Shown: piece by piece, positions 61,201 through 64,000 of the stretch
How positions within the stretch are numbered: the stretch's first letter is position 1
Layout: the number at the start of each line of letters is the position of its first letter
NCBI GenBank assembly: GCA_951799405.1
Contig: OX637357.1
Location: forward strand, 744,001 to 808,000
DNA length: 64,000 bases
Source: Agapetus fuscipes
Taxonomy: Eukaryota > Arthropoda > Insecta > Trichoptera > Glossosomatidae
Direction of reading: 5' to 3'
Notes under the pieces: generated by a model
Databases searched by the model: none
What the model was told of the DNA's origin: nothing
Seen by the model: the letters and a program-made list of their open reading frames with translations, nothing else
Position numbers and translations under genes: made by a program

Positions 61201-63597
61201 CCCTTCCACGTACGGGAGTGCCTGGACGCCATGGAGGGCGCAGCAGCAGAGGGCGCAGCACCAGCCCCAGGACAGCCAGAGACCACTAACACGGAGGCAG
61301 CCAAACCAGAGGACAACTTGTAAGTAACAGTTTAAGATATTCTGAAGGTCAGTCTACTGGCAGTGTTCAAAACCGACTGAATTATACACATGTGCTATGA
61401 TACTGACAAAGTAATTCCCTGGACTCATTCAAAACTTCCGTTCTTCCAGGTCGCTGAGCGTGCAGTCCAAGAAGGGCGCCATGAAGAGCGTCACCAAGGA
61501 TATGCGCGTCAGCTGCGAGGCCATCCCCGAGGAGATGTCGGGGAGCACCCCTCCCCACCCCTCCACACACCCCCACCTCATGACCTACAACTCGGATCCA
61601 GGTAAGGATGATAATGTTTTTTTGTTGTTTAAGGAATTCTGTGCGGGAGACTTCCTAGACTTCAGAGACTCTAGGGGTCTATGAAACTTGTTGTAGTGCT
61701 GCAGAGGTGTAGGTGATGTGTTGGTTCTTCATGTCCTGATCTTTTGTAATAGAGCTGTTAGCTGCATAGTGCTGTGTTATGTGTTGCGCTCGAAAAGATT
61801 CGGTGAGCAGATTGGTGTTGAGACGTTGGCAATTTTCGGACCACAGGTGAAAGTCGGTTCCATGCCCTTGGAGCCACCACTGCAAAAGCACGCTCACCAA
61901 ACGCTGTTGCAGACTTATACAAAGACTCATCGACCAATGTTCTGGCTCAAGGGCGCAAGGCCAATTGGAAGTTTTTTTATATGATATTAATTTATTTGTA
62001 ATTATTTAAGAAAAAAATAATTCCAGGTGGGGTACCGATTGAAGAGACCACACCATTGGCCGCAATTTCCACAATCCAGCAAAGCTTCGTCACCGTGTCC
62101 GTAGCGGAGAAATCTGACCAATCACAAAACACGGAAAACTACAAGGGCAACAAGCCGGCCGACCTCTTCATTCCAAATTCAAACAAGAATGTCAACGTCA
62201 CGTTCGCCGCCGGAGACTCCAAGATCTCACAAGACATCTTCAAGCTGAGTGCGAAGCCTCCCCACTCTCCGGCGCCCAATTCTCCGCGGCCCGCAATGAG
62301 GATGCAGCCACTGTCTGCGATGGGCCGGGCCAATCCACAAATCAACTCGGGACGGAGCAACTCCCTATTGCCGAGCGACAGTAACGTTTTGAGGAATGCG
62401 GCGAATTTGAATTTGAAGTTTGCCGAAGGTCAAGCGAGCCAGCAGGCTTTGGATGATTTGCCGCCCCTGTCAAGGTCCAAGAGGTCGTACACTATATCGG
62501 TGATGAGCCCCACGAGGAAACGAAGGTTGGCTTATTATTTGTATTTATAATTGTTAAAAACCTCGGTTAAGGATATAAGAGTCTGTTTTATAGAATCAAT
62601 GACTGTGAAGTAAAACTGACAAAAAAAATTGTATATTTAATTTTTTATTTTTTATTTGGAAAAAACTACATATTTTTACAATTTAGATTAAAGTTGAGAT
62701 ATATAAAATTTTAAACAATTGTAAAAATAGTCTAAATATTTTCCTTAGGTATATATTGTTATTTAATGCAATTCAATGTATAATTTGGTTTTCTACTGAT
62801 TATTACAAAAAATATAATACGTTCAGTAGTAAACACCTCCCGCTCCAACTCCTCCTTCAGCAGCACATTCCTATATTCATCAAAGCTGAGATTGAATATG
62901 TCTGCATAAGCAGATAAGGTTAATATAAGGTTTTATAATAAATTTCCTTGACTTATAGGTTGACGTATGAGGCTGACCACCCATACTGTAAAAAATGGTT
63001 CACTTTGCCAATGTCACCTTTGTTTCAGGGAAGGTTGGCAAAAGTTGCAGGGTTTATGTTCATTTGAGGTTTGAATTTTAATTTGTAAGTACACATTTAG
63101 CTTTTGTAAGCGCGAACTTACACATGTTTGTGGGCACGCATTTGATATGAATCTTAATTATAATGTGATTGCGTTAGCTGTTTTGTATTTAGTAAATTAC
63201 CAAATGGGAGTAGAAAAATATATTTTATTGAAATTATGACGCTCTGTACTGTCTTTATCCCGGTTAGGTGACATCACACGTATTCTCCGTGAGTCCATTG
63301 CTTACACCGTTCTGCATGTATTCATTTCAGGGACAACCCTCCCCCCAAGCGGCCCGACTCCTCCCGCCTGGGCATCAGCCCCGCCTTTGTGTTCCTGCAG
63401 CTGTACCACGGGCTGGGGGCTGGCGGGGCGGGGGGGGAGCGCCCCCTGCAGCTGGCGGGACCCCACCACAGCCGCAGCGTGTCCTGCCTTGACCGGGTGC
63501 CCCCGCTGGAGACCTACAAGGTGGGGGTGCTGTACGTGGGCCGCGGCCAGCACGACAACGAGACCAAGATACTCAAGAATGAGTTCGGCAGCTTGAG
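22168..63597 (+). CDS. TSC2: Tuberin (TSC2), Rheb GTPase-activating protein; 30 exons, 3' end outside the window
   Basis: Thirty exons join without a phase error to 5423 nt (1807 codons). The family protein pairs with TSC1 (hamartin) and TBC1D7 on lysosomes, and its GAP domain switches off Rheb to restrain mTORC1. Order: a short basic N-terminus; the alpha-helical N-terminal region (exons 2-10, about residues 26-534); the tuberin domain (exons 11-18, about 535-1004); a low-complexity Ser/Gly/Pro linker (exons 19-29) broken by a conserved WAEI motif; and the start of the Rap/Rheb GAP domain (exon 30). The catalytic asparagine-thumb helix and the C-terminus lie beyond 64000. The ATG context, CAGGATGG, is good. 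Unlike the human gene, the linker is long: 1807 residues come before most of the GAP domain, although human tuberin is about 1807 in total. Four exons (8, 11, 14, 21) carry tandem partial copies. Confidence 0.95.
22244..23320 (+). other. TSC2 intron 1, 5' part: no recognisable element
   Basis: Low-complexity AT-rich DNA without repeats shared elsewhere in the window and without coding homology. As the first intron next to a divergent promoter it could hold regulatory sites, but none can be named. Confidence 0.5.
23321..23565 (+). mobile_element. LINE-A 3' tail in TSC2 intron 1
   Basis: A full tail unit from CCTTGACTTATAGGTTGG to CTTAGATTATAGATTATTAT. Confidence 0.75.
23590..23822. repeat. 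Palindromic (foldback) element
   Basis: Outer arms GGTTATGGGGCGAGTAAAT and ATTTACTCACCCCGCAACC, with inner CGACCGGTTTC / GAAACCGGTCG and TGTTTCCA / TGGAAACA pairs, enclose a C-rich centre. The CGAAACCGGT core resembles that of the foldback at 36791-36967. Confidence 0.65.
24250..24485 (-). mobile_element. LINE 3' end with (ATT)n tail
   Basis: A minus ORF reads [39 protein letters not shown], the same family as the insert at 19157-19383. The tail (AAT)n lies at 24247-24262. Confidence 0.75.
24815..25235 (+). mobile_element. LINE-A 3' end: last ORF codons, 3' UTR and tail
   Basis: It starts within the codons for [17 protein letters not shown], runs through the 3' UTR and continues into the tail unit (24978-25235), ending TTAGATTAGATT. 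It shows that the tail belongs to the LINE. Confidence 0.8.
25300..26530. repeat. AT-rich repeat block with a (TATG)n microsatellite
   Basis: It opens with GCCGAAGGCTATAAAAGAAAG and a TATG/TGTA run at 25448-25500. It then holds loosely repeated AAAATTCAAGATGGC and TCTCAAAAACGGCTCC phrases (25595, 25640, 26035, 26090). It looks like a decayed transposon or its internal repeats. No protein is recognised. Confidence 0.5.
26540..26766 (-). mobile_element. LINE-A 3' tail joined to a LINE-B
   Basis: A tail unit in minus orientation ends at 26766, where a plus-strand LINE-B ORF begins. Confidence 0.65.
26767..27445 (+). mobile_element. LINE-B fragment (RT C-terminal region)
   Basis: Two frames read [20 protein letters not shown] and [10 protein letters not shown], then [20 protein letters not shown] and [17 protein letters not shown], followed by an ACAGTACAGTACAG tail. 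A frameshift around 27015-27110 breaks the ORF. Confidence 0.8.
27484..27590 (+). mobile_element. SINE-A 3' part
   Basis: It runs from ATTGGCGCTTTTTCCAGAG to ACCAAATAAATCATCC, the body end before the (ATT)n tail. The head is missing. Confidence 0.65.
27832..28455 (+). mobile_element. LINE-A, 3' 600 bp
   Basis: The ORF end reads [36 protein letters not shown] and [20 protein letters not shown], then the 3' UTR and the tail unit (28209-28455). Confidence 0.85.
28822..30087 (+). mobile_element. LINE-A, 3' half with intact C-terminal RT ORF
   Basis: The ORF (to 29726) runs from the RT region through the catalytic [12 protein letters not shown] motif and [11 protein letters not shown] to the [20 protein letters not shown] and [11 protein letters not shown] end. 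Then comes the 3' UTR with tail 29830-30087. It is 5'-truncated just before [12 protein letters not shown]. No stops interrupt the remaining frame, so insertion is fairly recent. It lies in TSC2 intron 2. Confidence 0.9.
30088..30432 (+). mobile_element. LINE-A 3' UTR and tail, second copy in tandem
   Basis: The A/T-rich 3' UTR (30088-30173) and tail unit (30174-30432) follow directly on the previous copy, ending TTAGATAAGATTAGATTAGA. Confidence 0.75.
30487..30611 (-). mobile_element. SINE-A 3' part touching the TSC2 exon 3 acceptor
   Basis: The SINE body runs to GTTGCTGTAAGGCTGAATG at 30611. Exon 3 begins at 30630 after TGTGTGTTTGTTTCAG. The branch-point zone of this intron therefore lies within SINE sequence. 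Confidence 0.75.
30630..41237 (+). CDS. TSC2: TSC2 exons 3-10 (N-terminal alpha-helical region, residues about 73-534)
   Basis: Exons: 30630-30881, 31540-31676, 34342-34516, 36151-36342, 37073-37214, 38123-38268, 40215-40387, 41069-41237. In the family this region binds TSC1. Landmarks matching human tuberin: FFKVV and [14 protein letters not shown] in exon 3; [12 protein letters not shown] in exon 4; [12 protein letters not shown] and LCRTVNIV in exon 5; [14 protein letters not shown] and [13 protein letters not shown] in exon 6; VTYEVVLAM in exon 7; [15 protein letters not shown] in exon 8; [19 protein letters not shown] in exon 9; [16 protein letters not shown] and [16 protein letters not shown] in exon 10. 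Intron 2, before this block, is 6.4 kb of LINEs. Confidence 0.93.
31165..31350 (+). mobile_element. LINE-B 3' end
   Basis: It reads [40 protein letters not shown] and RGSGHP, then the ACAGTTACAGTTACAG tail. Confidence 0.8.
31798..31915 (-). mobile_element. LINE-A tail, decayed fragment
   Basis: CTCAAACAAGCATAAACTCTG, ACTCTTGCCGTCC and ATATGGGTGGTCAGCC match the tail unit with many substitutions. Confidence 0.6.
31899..32372 (+). mobile_element. Jockey-like LINE, C-terminal ORF fragment
   Basis: An ORF of about 157 aa reads [57 protein letters not shown] and [11 protein letters not shown]. The LVRSxLE...W.P....I..LE.VQ..FLR pattern is common to jockey-group reverse transcriptases. It is 5'-truncated. 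Confidence 0.75.
32356..33995 (-). mobile_element. LINE-A, longest copy: reverse transcriptase ORF, 3' UTR and tail
   Basis: The uninterrupted minus ORF 33991-32723 (about 422 codons) covers most of the RT domain: [11 protein letters not shown] (Asp54/Asp60 of the fragment), [28 protein letters not shown] (YADD 152-155), [11 protein letters not shown], then the long C-terminal tail MYGSEAWTV...RWFGHLERM...[11 protein letters not shown]. The endonuclease half is missing. The 3' UTR leads into the tail unit 32356-32607. The intact frame suggests recent movement. It is a LINE of uncertain clade, in TSC2 intron 4, antisense. Confidence 0.92.
34000..34265 (+). repeat. Retroelement 3' end with an (AAAT)n microsatellite
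   Basis: 34195-34262 is about 16 AAAT repeats preceded by GTTAAGTTAAATGTATTGCG. Such (AAAT)n runs often close LINE 3' ends. The body cannot be classified. Confidence 0.6.
34588..34745 (+). mobile_element. SINE-C copy (third tRNA-derived family)
   Basis: B box GGTTCGAATCCCGC, then GATAACTTCGACCCTGGTTC and GCATGCACACAAGCTTCTGC, ending AAATAGGTTGGTGGATTGCA. The body is shared with 48537-48735 and partly with 44390-44515. Confidence 0.65.
34748..35820 (-). mobile_element. LINE-A, 3' 1.07 kb, one nonsense codon
   Basis: The tail (34748-35000) and ORF end (35491-35111), then, after one in-frame TAA where other copies have GAA, the upstream part (35860-35492) with [20 protein letters not shown]. 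5'-truncated, in TSC2 intron 5. Confidence 0.87.
36360..36675 (+). mobile_element. LINE-A terminal fragments
   Basis: Two partial tails: 36385-36440 (AAATCTAAATCTAAAT ... CTTTGCAACTTAG) and 36575-36675 (ACTTACACGTATCTGTTTGT ... CAACTTAGATTA). Between them is a short phrase, CTCAACTGCCAAAGCGC, related to the 44690/51775 repeat. Confidence 0.55.
36791..36967. repeat. Palindromic element, about 80-bp arms, in TSC2 intron 6
   Basis: Left arm AGGATAAAAGAAAAACAACTT and so on; the right arm ends GTTGTTTTTCTTTTATCCT. The inner ACAACCGGTTT / AAACCGGTTGT and ACATCCGT / ACGGATGT pairs also match. TAATGA lies on both sides (possible target duplication). A collapsed 54-bp version with the same ends occurs at 45320-45374. 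Confidence 0.8.
37345..37549. mobile_element. MITE-like element (GGGTGGAAGTCTCAACGG termini)
   Basis: About 205 bp. The left end GGGTGGAAGTCTCAACGGCC and the right end ...GCCGTTGAGACTTCCACCCC pair over about 45 bp, including inner TAGATCTTA. Same family as 19109-19549 and 59190-59604. Confidence 0.78.
37645..38060 (-). mobile_element. LINE-B 3' end abutting TSC2 exon 8
   Basis: A minus ORF of about 128 aa (38058-37672): [80 protein letters not shown], ending RGSGHP, with tail GTTACAGTTACAGTAAAG. It ends about 60 bp upstream of exon 8. Confidence 0.85.
38269..38445 (+). repeat. Duplicated 3' part of TSC2 exon 8 with donor
   Basis: 38302-38388 repeats the last 87 nt of exon 8 (3 substitutions) followed by the same GTAAGG donor and intron start; the unit is about 120 bp. 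A third trace (ACTTCCTGTTATACCATAGAGC, 38401-38421) begins a further copy. The second copy lies after TTCCTAGTACCCTTATAG, a possible acceptor, but splicing there gives an early stop. Confidence 0.88.
38488..38795 (+). mobile_element. Solo-LTR-like element in TSC2 intron 8
   Basis: Homologous along its length to 18266-18590: GTCTCTAGATGTA, GTTCTGGCGAAATCTC, TATAAATAGAGACCGAGATG, AAGTATATAAGCCGTCGAGC and AATAAATAAATAC. The two copies differ by scattered substitutions and indels. Confidence 0.6.
39430..39785 (-). mobile_element. Non-LTR retrotransposon C-terminal fragment
   Basis: A minus ORF reads [51 protein letters not shown]. GRPRxRW...V...L is the usual end of endonuclease-reverse transcriptases. 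A different family from LINE-A/B. Confidence 0.75.
40690..41020 (-). mobile_element. SINE-B copy, near full length, 50 bp before TSC2 exon 10
   Basis: Tail palindrome CTACACATATAGTGTAGG at the left; inverse head CCAACTGAGCTATCGACC at the right. All body blocks are present. Confidence 0.78.
41278..41536 (+). repeat. 148-bp tandem duplication in TSC2 intron 10
   Basis: CCCCAGGTTTCAGATAATCT through GATTGTAAAAATTGTGAG occurs at 41280 and again at 41428 with three differences. It is intronic but directly downstream of exon 10. It is not recognisably exon-derived. Confidence 0.75.
41540..41840 (+). mobile_element. LINE-B 3' remnants, tandem
   Basis: Two decayed copies of the end of the LINE-B ORF ([13 protein letters not shown]..., then ...[17 protein letters not shown]) with GCGACAGTGTCACAGTTACA tails at 41670 and 41800. 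Confidence 0.65.
41930..42215 (-). mobile_element. SINE-A copy before TSC2 exon 11
   Basis: Body and decayed tRNA part in minus orientation; the Cys-loop and B-box bases are partly lost. No 5S part. Confidence 0.7.
42298..50267 (+). CDS. TSC2: TSC2 exons 11-18 (tuberin domain, residues about 535-1004)
   Basis: Exons: 42298-42537, 43756-43935, 45430-45618, 46239-46416, 48017-48175, 48862-49058, 49551-49664, 50113-50267. Landmarks: YSPYVCVE in exon 12; [19 protein letters not shown] and LLASALCSM in exon 13; [17 protein letters not shown] and AVPILEFLS in exon 15; [20 protein letters not shown] followed by [20 protein letters not shown] in exon 16, the most conserved stretch; [19 protein letters not shown] in exon 18. 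Exon 17 holds RKRSSS (Ser949), an RxRxxS AKT consensus at the place of human Ser939. Exons 11 and 14 seed tandem arrays just downstream. Confidence 0.94.
42538..43416 (+). repeat. Tandem array of TSC2 exon 11 3'-end copies, 8 x 107 bp
   Basis: After the exon 11 donor there are exactly eight 107-bp units (donor junctions after 42644, 42751, 42858, 42965, 43072, 43179, 43286, 43393), then 23 bp of a ninth. Each holds GTATAGAGGCATAAGGTG, a C-tract, and the last exon codons for [18 protein letters not shown] followed by the same GTATAG donor. Relative to the exon, an internal piece between the C-run and AACCACCTG is deleted. Units differ by only a few substitutions, such as GCC/TCC and CTG/CTC. 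Confidence 0.93.
44385..44515 (+). mobile_element. SINE-C fragment
   Basis: GGTCTAGCCGATAAGTACTAG and GACGATAACTTTGCCCCTGAT, TTCAACAGATGGCATTG match the SINE-C body at 34588, with no clear head. Confidence 0.5.
44690..44880 (+). repeat. Dispersed repeat, copy 1
   Basis: CATGCATAGATGTCATGACG, AACTTGCATACAGTGCCGCT and CATCGGTGTTCAA are shared with 51775-51895. The family is non-coding and unidentified. Confidence 0.55.
45320..45374. repeat. Collapsed palindrome, same ends as 36791-36967
   Basis: GGATAAAAGAAAAACAGCTT and AAGTTGTTTTTCTTTTATCC flank GTAATCGAAAACA. The centre of the long version is deleted. Confidence 0.7.
45722..46140 (-). mobile_element. SINE-A, full composite 5S-tRNA copy (best in window)
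   Basis: Minus orientation: short tail (45722), body, tRNA-derived part (about 45965-46025), then a 106-bp 5S rRNA-derived head (46035-46140). In sense direction the head reads CCATGTTGAAAGCACCGGTT, then AAGTTAAGCAACGTAGGGC (5S A-box region), GCGGATAGTACTTGGATGGG and TGACCGCTTGGGAACACCGC (C-box region). These match arthropod 5S rRNA from about position 13 to the end. Next to it, 45689-45725 is a plus-strand SINE-A tRNA-head fragment. Confidence 0.85.
46417..47180 (+). repeat. Tandem array of TSC2 exon 14 copies, 5 full units of 139 bp plus one partial
   Basis: Donor junctions recur after 46555, 46694, 46833, 46972 and 47111. Each unit is GTATGTACCTAGGGGGCTAT plus TG, then 117 nt of exon 14, from GCTCCGACTTCCACGCAG to the end. 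A sixth unit breaks off at 47180 into a LINE-A tail. Units are almost identical; the last carries two changes. CCACGCAG, which is coding in the true exon, becomes a potential acceptor in the copies. Confidence 0.93.
47181..47435 (+). mobile_element. Two LINE-A tails in series
   Basis: 47181-47338 is a tail lacking its first part, joined directly to the array end. 47339-47435 is a second, shorter tail. Confidence 0.65.
47500..47650 (+). mobile_element. LINE-D fragment
   Basis: GTCTGCAACAGTGTTTGGTTA, GTGGTGGCTCCCAAGGGCAT and GGAACCGACTAGTCACCTGT match the LINE-D coding end, inverse at 61840-61930. Confidence 0.6.
48193..48375 (-). mobile_element. LINE-B 3' end immediately after TSC2 exon 15
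   Basis: The TAACTGTAACTCTGTCGCCA tail begins 18 bp after the exon 15 donor, followed in minus by the end of the LINE-B ORF. Confidence 0.75.
48537..48735 (+). mobile_element. SINE-C copy with recognisable tRNA head
   Basis: The head GGATGGCCAAGGAGATAAGG ... GGTTCGAACCCGGCC resembles a Leu/Ser-type tRNA (long variable arm). The body CATGCACACAAGCTTCCGCT and end AAATAGGTTGGTCAATTGCA match 34588-34745. Confidence 0.68.
50272..50345 (-). mobile_element. LINE-A tail terminus, 5 bp after TSC2 exon 18
   Basis: TCTATAATCTAAGTTGCAAAG is the inverse tail end. It starts right behind the GTAAA donor of exon 18. Confidence 0.6.
51265..51415. repeat. AT/ACATAT-rich microsatellite
   Basis: Imperfect TATA, ACATA and ACACAC runs over about 150 bp in TSC2 intron 18. 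Confidence 0.7.
51455..51710 (+). mobile_element. LINE-C C-terminal fragment
   Basis: Plus translation gives [20 protein letters not shown] and [15 protein letters not shown], then WTQKG/KAEEE-like ends. Same family as 12610-13170. Confidence 0.72.
51775..51900 (+). repeat. Dispersed repeat, copy 2
   Basis: CACGCATAGGCGTCAAGTGT, TAACTTGCATACAGTGCGGC and ATATCTGTGTTCAAG match 44690-44880. Confidence 0.55.
52040..52220 (+). mobile_element. LINE-B 3' end before TSC2 exon 19
   Basis: It reads [43 protein letters not shown], then GCGACAGAGTTACAGTTTG. 5'-truncated. Confidence 0.8.
52335..61601 (+). CDS. TSC2: TSC2 exons 19-28 (linker with WAEI motif, residues about 1005-1552)
   Basis: Exons: 52335-52460, 53316-53459, 53871-54008, 56748-56874, 57436-57666, 58732-58962, 59696-59874, 60671-60800, 61135-61319, 61450-61601. 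Exon 19 ([20 protein letters not shown], then VTTSG) matches the conserved end of the tuberin domain. Exons 20-22 are Ser/Asn-rich with little homology. Exon 23 has a Gly/Ala-rich run, then [20 protein letters not shown] (Trp about 1239), the conserved motif before the GAP region. Exon 27 contains RSNSSPEM, matching KSSSSPEL of human tuberin. Splice sites and phases support all ten; exons 20-22, 25 and 26 rest mainly on open frame and phase. Confidence 0.85.
52512..52685 (+). mobile_element. SINE-A head and part of body
   Basis: CTCCGTAGTCTAGTGATAAC (A box), GGACTCGTAAATG (loop CTCGTAA, Thr-CGT-like) and GTTTGAATCCCAGC (B box). It stops in the body, without a tail. Confidence 0.72.
52862..53146. 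repeat. Perfect foldback: 134-bp inverted arms, 17-bp loop, TSC2 intron 19
   Basis: 52862-52995 and 53013-53146 are exact reverse complements as far as I can read. The loop is TTCTGTGTGTGTGAACT. AAAATAAACTCTG (13 bp) flanks the wider insertion at 52814-52826 and 53146-53158, like a target-site duplication. Arms contain CGAAACGTCCGGAAGCTCC and GAAGAAGCCCATCGTAG. Single arms occur at 8894-9005 and 60940-61075. Confidence 0.88.
53541..53800 (+). mobile_element. SINE-A copy followed by a SINE-B head scrap
   Basis: GGTCCGTAGTCCAGTGGTTA ... GGTTCGAATCCCGGTGGAGC gives the clearest tRNA-like head of the family. The body runs to GACGACCAAGCTCGTAAAAAG. GTTTGATAGCTCAGTTG (SINE-B A box) is attached at 53784. 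Confidence 0.78.
54009..55523 (+). repeat. Tandem array of TSC2 exon 21 copies, 12 units of about 124 bp
   Basis: Donor junctions (CACAAG|GTGAGAC) recur after 54133, 54258, 54382, 54506, 54630, 54753, 54877, 55001, 55125, 55249, 55373 and 55498. Each unit has 26-27 nt of intron (GTGAGACATGCAACACTTAT + CTTTAG) and 98 nt of exon 21. The junction creates CTTTAG, a possible 3' splice site, so each copy resembles a complete small exon. End units carry the GGGACACAA/TGTGACACTTT variant and inner units GGGGCACAA/TGCAACACTTAT, so the array spread from inside. One unit has a deletion (CTATGTCATCCTCGG). Confidence 0.94.
55784..55965 (+). mobile_element. LINE-A tail with internal deletion
   Basis: GGATGGTATGCGGCTGACCAC ... 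TTCACTTTGCCA jumps to TGTTCACATGAGGCATGTGC, losing the middle of the tail unit, then runs to CTTTGCAACTTAGATTAG. Confidence 0.68.
55966..56747 (+). other. TSC2 intron 21, 3' part: no recognisable element
   Basis: Mixed AT-rich DNA with no coding homology, and no repeat that I can match within the window. Confidence 0.45.
57128..57378 (-). mobile_element. SINE-B copy before TSC2 exon 23
   Basis: Inverse body and head (GGATTCGAACCCGGG, ACCAACTGAACTATCGACC). The tail palindrome is absent at the left, so the copy is 3'-truncated. Confidence 0.74.
57770..57945 (+). mobile_element. LINE-A fragment with large internal deletion
   Basis: Codons of the ORF ([20 protein letters not shown]) run to GGGAAAAATAAAGTGACAGG, then jump straight to the tail end (TGGTGTTTGTTTGTGGGTAT to CTTAGATTATAG). 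Confidence 0.72.
57985..58600 (-). mobile_element. LINE-A tail remnant (+) beside a LINE-A 3' end (-)
   Basis: 57985-58110 is a decayed plus-strand tail. 58185-58425 is a minus tail, followed by the 3' UTR and last codons (58440-58600, inverse of KKWRLICN). Confidence 0.7.
59082..59170 (+). mobile_element. LINE-A tail fragment
   Basis: GAGGCTGACCATATATACTG, TTCACTTTGTCAATGTCACC and CTGTTTCAGGGAAGGTC only. Confidence 0.6.
59190..59604. mobile_element. MITE-like element with doubled right end, TSC2 intron 24
   Basis: Left end CTGGGGTGGAGTCTTGATG. One right end is at 59499 (CATCGAGACTTCCACCCC) and a second at 59604 (CCGTCAAGACTTCCATCCC). The centre has an inverted AACAGCTGATTGTTGTTCC / GGAACAACAATCAGCTGTT pair. 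Possibly two overlapping insertions. Confidence 0.65.
59876..60095 (-). mobile_element. SINE-A, body and tail, adjoining the TSC2 exon 25 donor
   Basis: The (ATA/ATT)n tail starts at 59880, inside the donor region GTGATGATGATAATAATATT, and the body runs to AAATATAAATGG at 60093; the head is missing. The insertion point is within 6 nt of exon 25. Confidence 0.72.
60160..60310 (-). mobile_element. LINE C-terminal fragment
   Basis: Minus translation reads [20 protein letters not shown] and [20 protein letters not shown], a CR1/LINE-D-like end. Confidence 0.55.
60940..61115 (+). repeat. Foldback-family single arm before TSC2 exon 27
   Basis: TGCTGGAGAGATGTTTTCTG, GGGAGCTGGAGCTTCCGGAC and TACGATGGGCTTCTACAGCG match the arm of 52862-52995. 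A short piece of the other arm (ACATCTCTCCAGCATCATCA) follows. It ends about 20 bp before the exon 27 acceptor. Confidence 0.7.
61640..61945 (-). mobile_element. LINE-D 3' end in TSC2 intron 28
   Basis: Minus frame: [21 protein letters not shown], then 3' UTR to AGTCTCTGAAGTCTAGGAAG. GERAFxVxAPxxWNxL is a typical LINE C-terminal motif. Confidence 0.65.
62027..63597 (+). CDS. TSC2: TSC2 exons 29-30 (AKT-site region and start of the Rheb-GAP domain)
   Basis: Exon 29 (62027-62525) is the longest, about 166 codons, and ends with [17 protein letters not shown]. The YTIS core and basic tail line up with the human Thr1462 AKT site; the candidate Thr is about residue 1708. It has Arg at -3 but Ser at -5, so the AKT consensus is imperfect. 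Its donor is GTTGGC, weaker than all the others, but the frame closes 8 codons later and phase 2 fits exon 30. Exon 30 (63331-63597, donor GTATGC) opens the GAP domain with [16 protein letters not shown] and ends [19 protein letters not shown]. The remaining GAP exons are outside the window. Confidence 0.92.
62526..62940 (+). other. TSC2 intron 29, 5' part: no recognisable element
   Basis: AT-rich DNA with no repeat or coding homology I can identify. Confidence 0.45.
62945..63165 (+). mobile_element. LINE-A tail in TSC2 intron 29
   Basis: CCTTGACTTATAGGTTGACG through CATTTGATATGAATCTTAA; the terminal TTAGATTA repeat is lost. Confidence 0.7.
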
Positions 63598-63802
63598 GTA
63601 TGCCTTCAGTTTTGTTTGTAAACATTTTTATAGCAGTGGCTGAGAAGCTACCCCAATGTTTAAACCACCCGTGTCAAAATCATGTCATATTGAGGAAGCC
63701 AAAATGATACAACATAAAAAAAAAACTATGCGGGCCTCAACCTATTTGTTGGCGAGTTGCGTGCTTAAACATGCCTAGCTAAAACTATTGTTGACGCAGT
63801 TG

Positions 63803-64000
63803 ACGCATGCGGCTGACCACCCATGCTGTAAAAATGGTTCACTTTGCCAATGTCACCCCTGTCTCAGGGAAGGACGGCAAGAGTTGCAGGGTGTTTGTCC
63901 ATTTGAGATTTGGTTTTTATGTTGTAGGTTCACATGCGACATGTGCAAGCGCGAACTTGTACGTGTCTGCTTGTGAGAATGCATATAATGTGAATCTCCA
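63803..64000 (+). mobile_element. LINE-A tail cut by the right edge
   Basis: GACGCATGCGGCTGACCACC through ATAATGTGAATCTCCA. Its end lies outside the window. Confidence 0.68.

Overview
This is nuclear DNA from a eukaryote, almost certainly an arthropod and probably an insect. The exons are GC-rich with GT-AG introns. The introns and spacers are AT-rich and full of retroelement debris. The proteins read closest to animal, and for KDELR to fly-like, orthologues. I cannot fix the order: a moth-like genome is plausible but not shown. All splice models below come from reading-frame, phase and homology logic, not from transcripts.

Layout: (1) 1-2100: the left flank, holding a decayed hAT transposase and non-LTR retrotransposon (LINE) tails. 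(2) 2125-2295 (-): first exon of a ZNF598/Hel2-type RING ubiquitin ligase, running off the left edge. It is divergent from (3) a complete five-exon KDEL receptor gene, 2912-8135 (+), 212 aa. (4) 8136-13285: a repeat-rich spacer between two convergent genes. (5) 13286-21618 (-): two mitochondrial genes in series, GatC (tRNA-Gln amidotransferase subunit C) then POLG2 (accessory subunit of mtDNA polymerase gamma). They lie in one continuous exon only 108 nt apart and in the same reading frame, which points to a dicistronic transcript. (6) 22168-63597 (+): at least 30 exons of TSC2 (tuberin, the GAP for Rheb), covering about 1807 codons. The window ends just inside the Rap/Rheb-GAP domain. GatC-POLG2 and TSC2 are head-to-head across about 550 bp, and ZNF598 and KDELR across about 615 bp.

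The most unusual feature is a set of near-perfect tandem arrays made from pieces of coding exons with their splice sites. They sit on the exons they derive from, in two neighbouring genes: POLG2 exon 5 (121-bp unit) and exon 4 (one dead copy), and TSC2 exon 8 (120 bp), exon 11 (8 x 107 bp), exon 14 (139 bp) and exon 21 (12 x about 124 bp). Some copies carry both splice sites and would keep the reading frame if spliced in.

Other points: a composite SINE with a 5S rRNA-derived head joined to a tRNA-derived part; two more tRNA-derived SINE families; several LINE families, one with a 3' tail repeated more than 20 times; palindromic elements including a perfect 2 x 134-bp inverted repeat; MITE-like elements, one with a nested insertion; and two solo-LTR-like elements.
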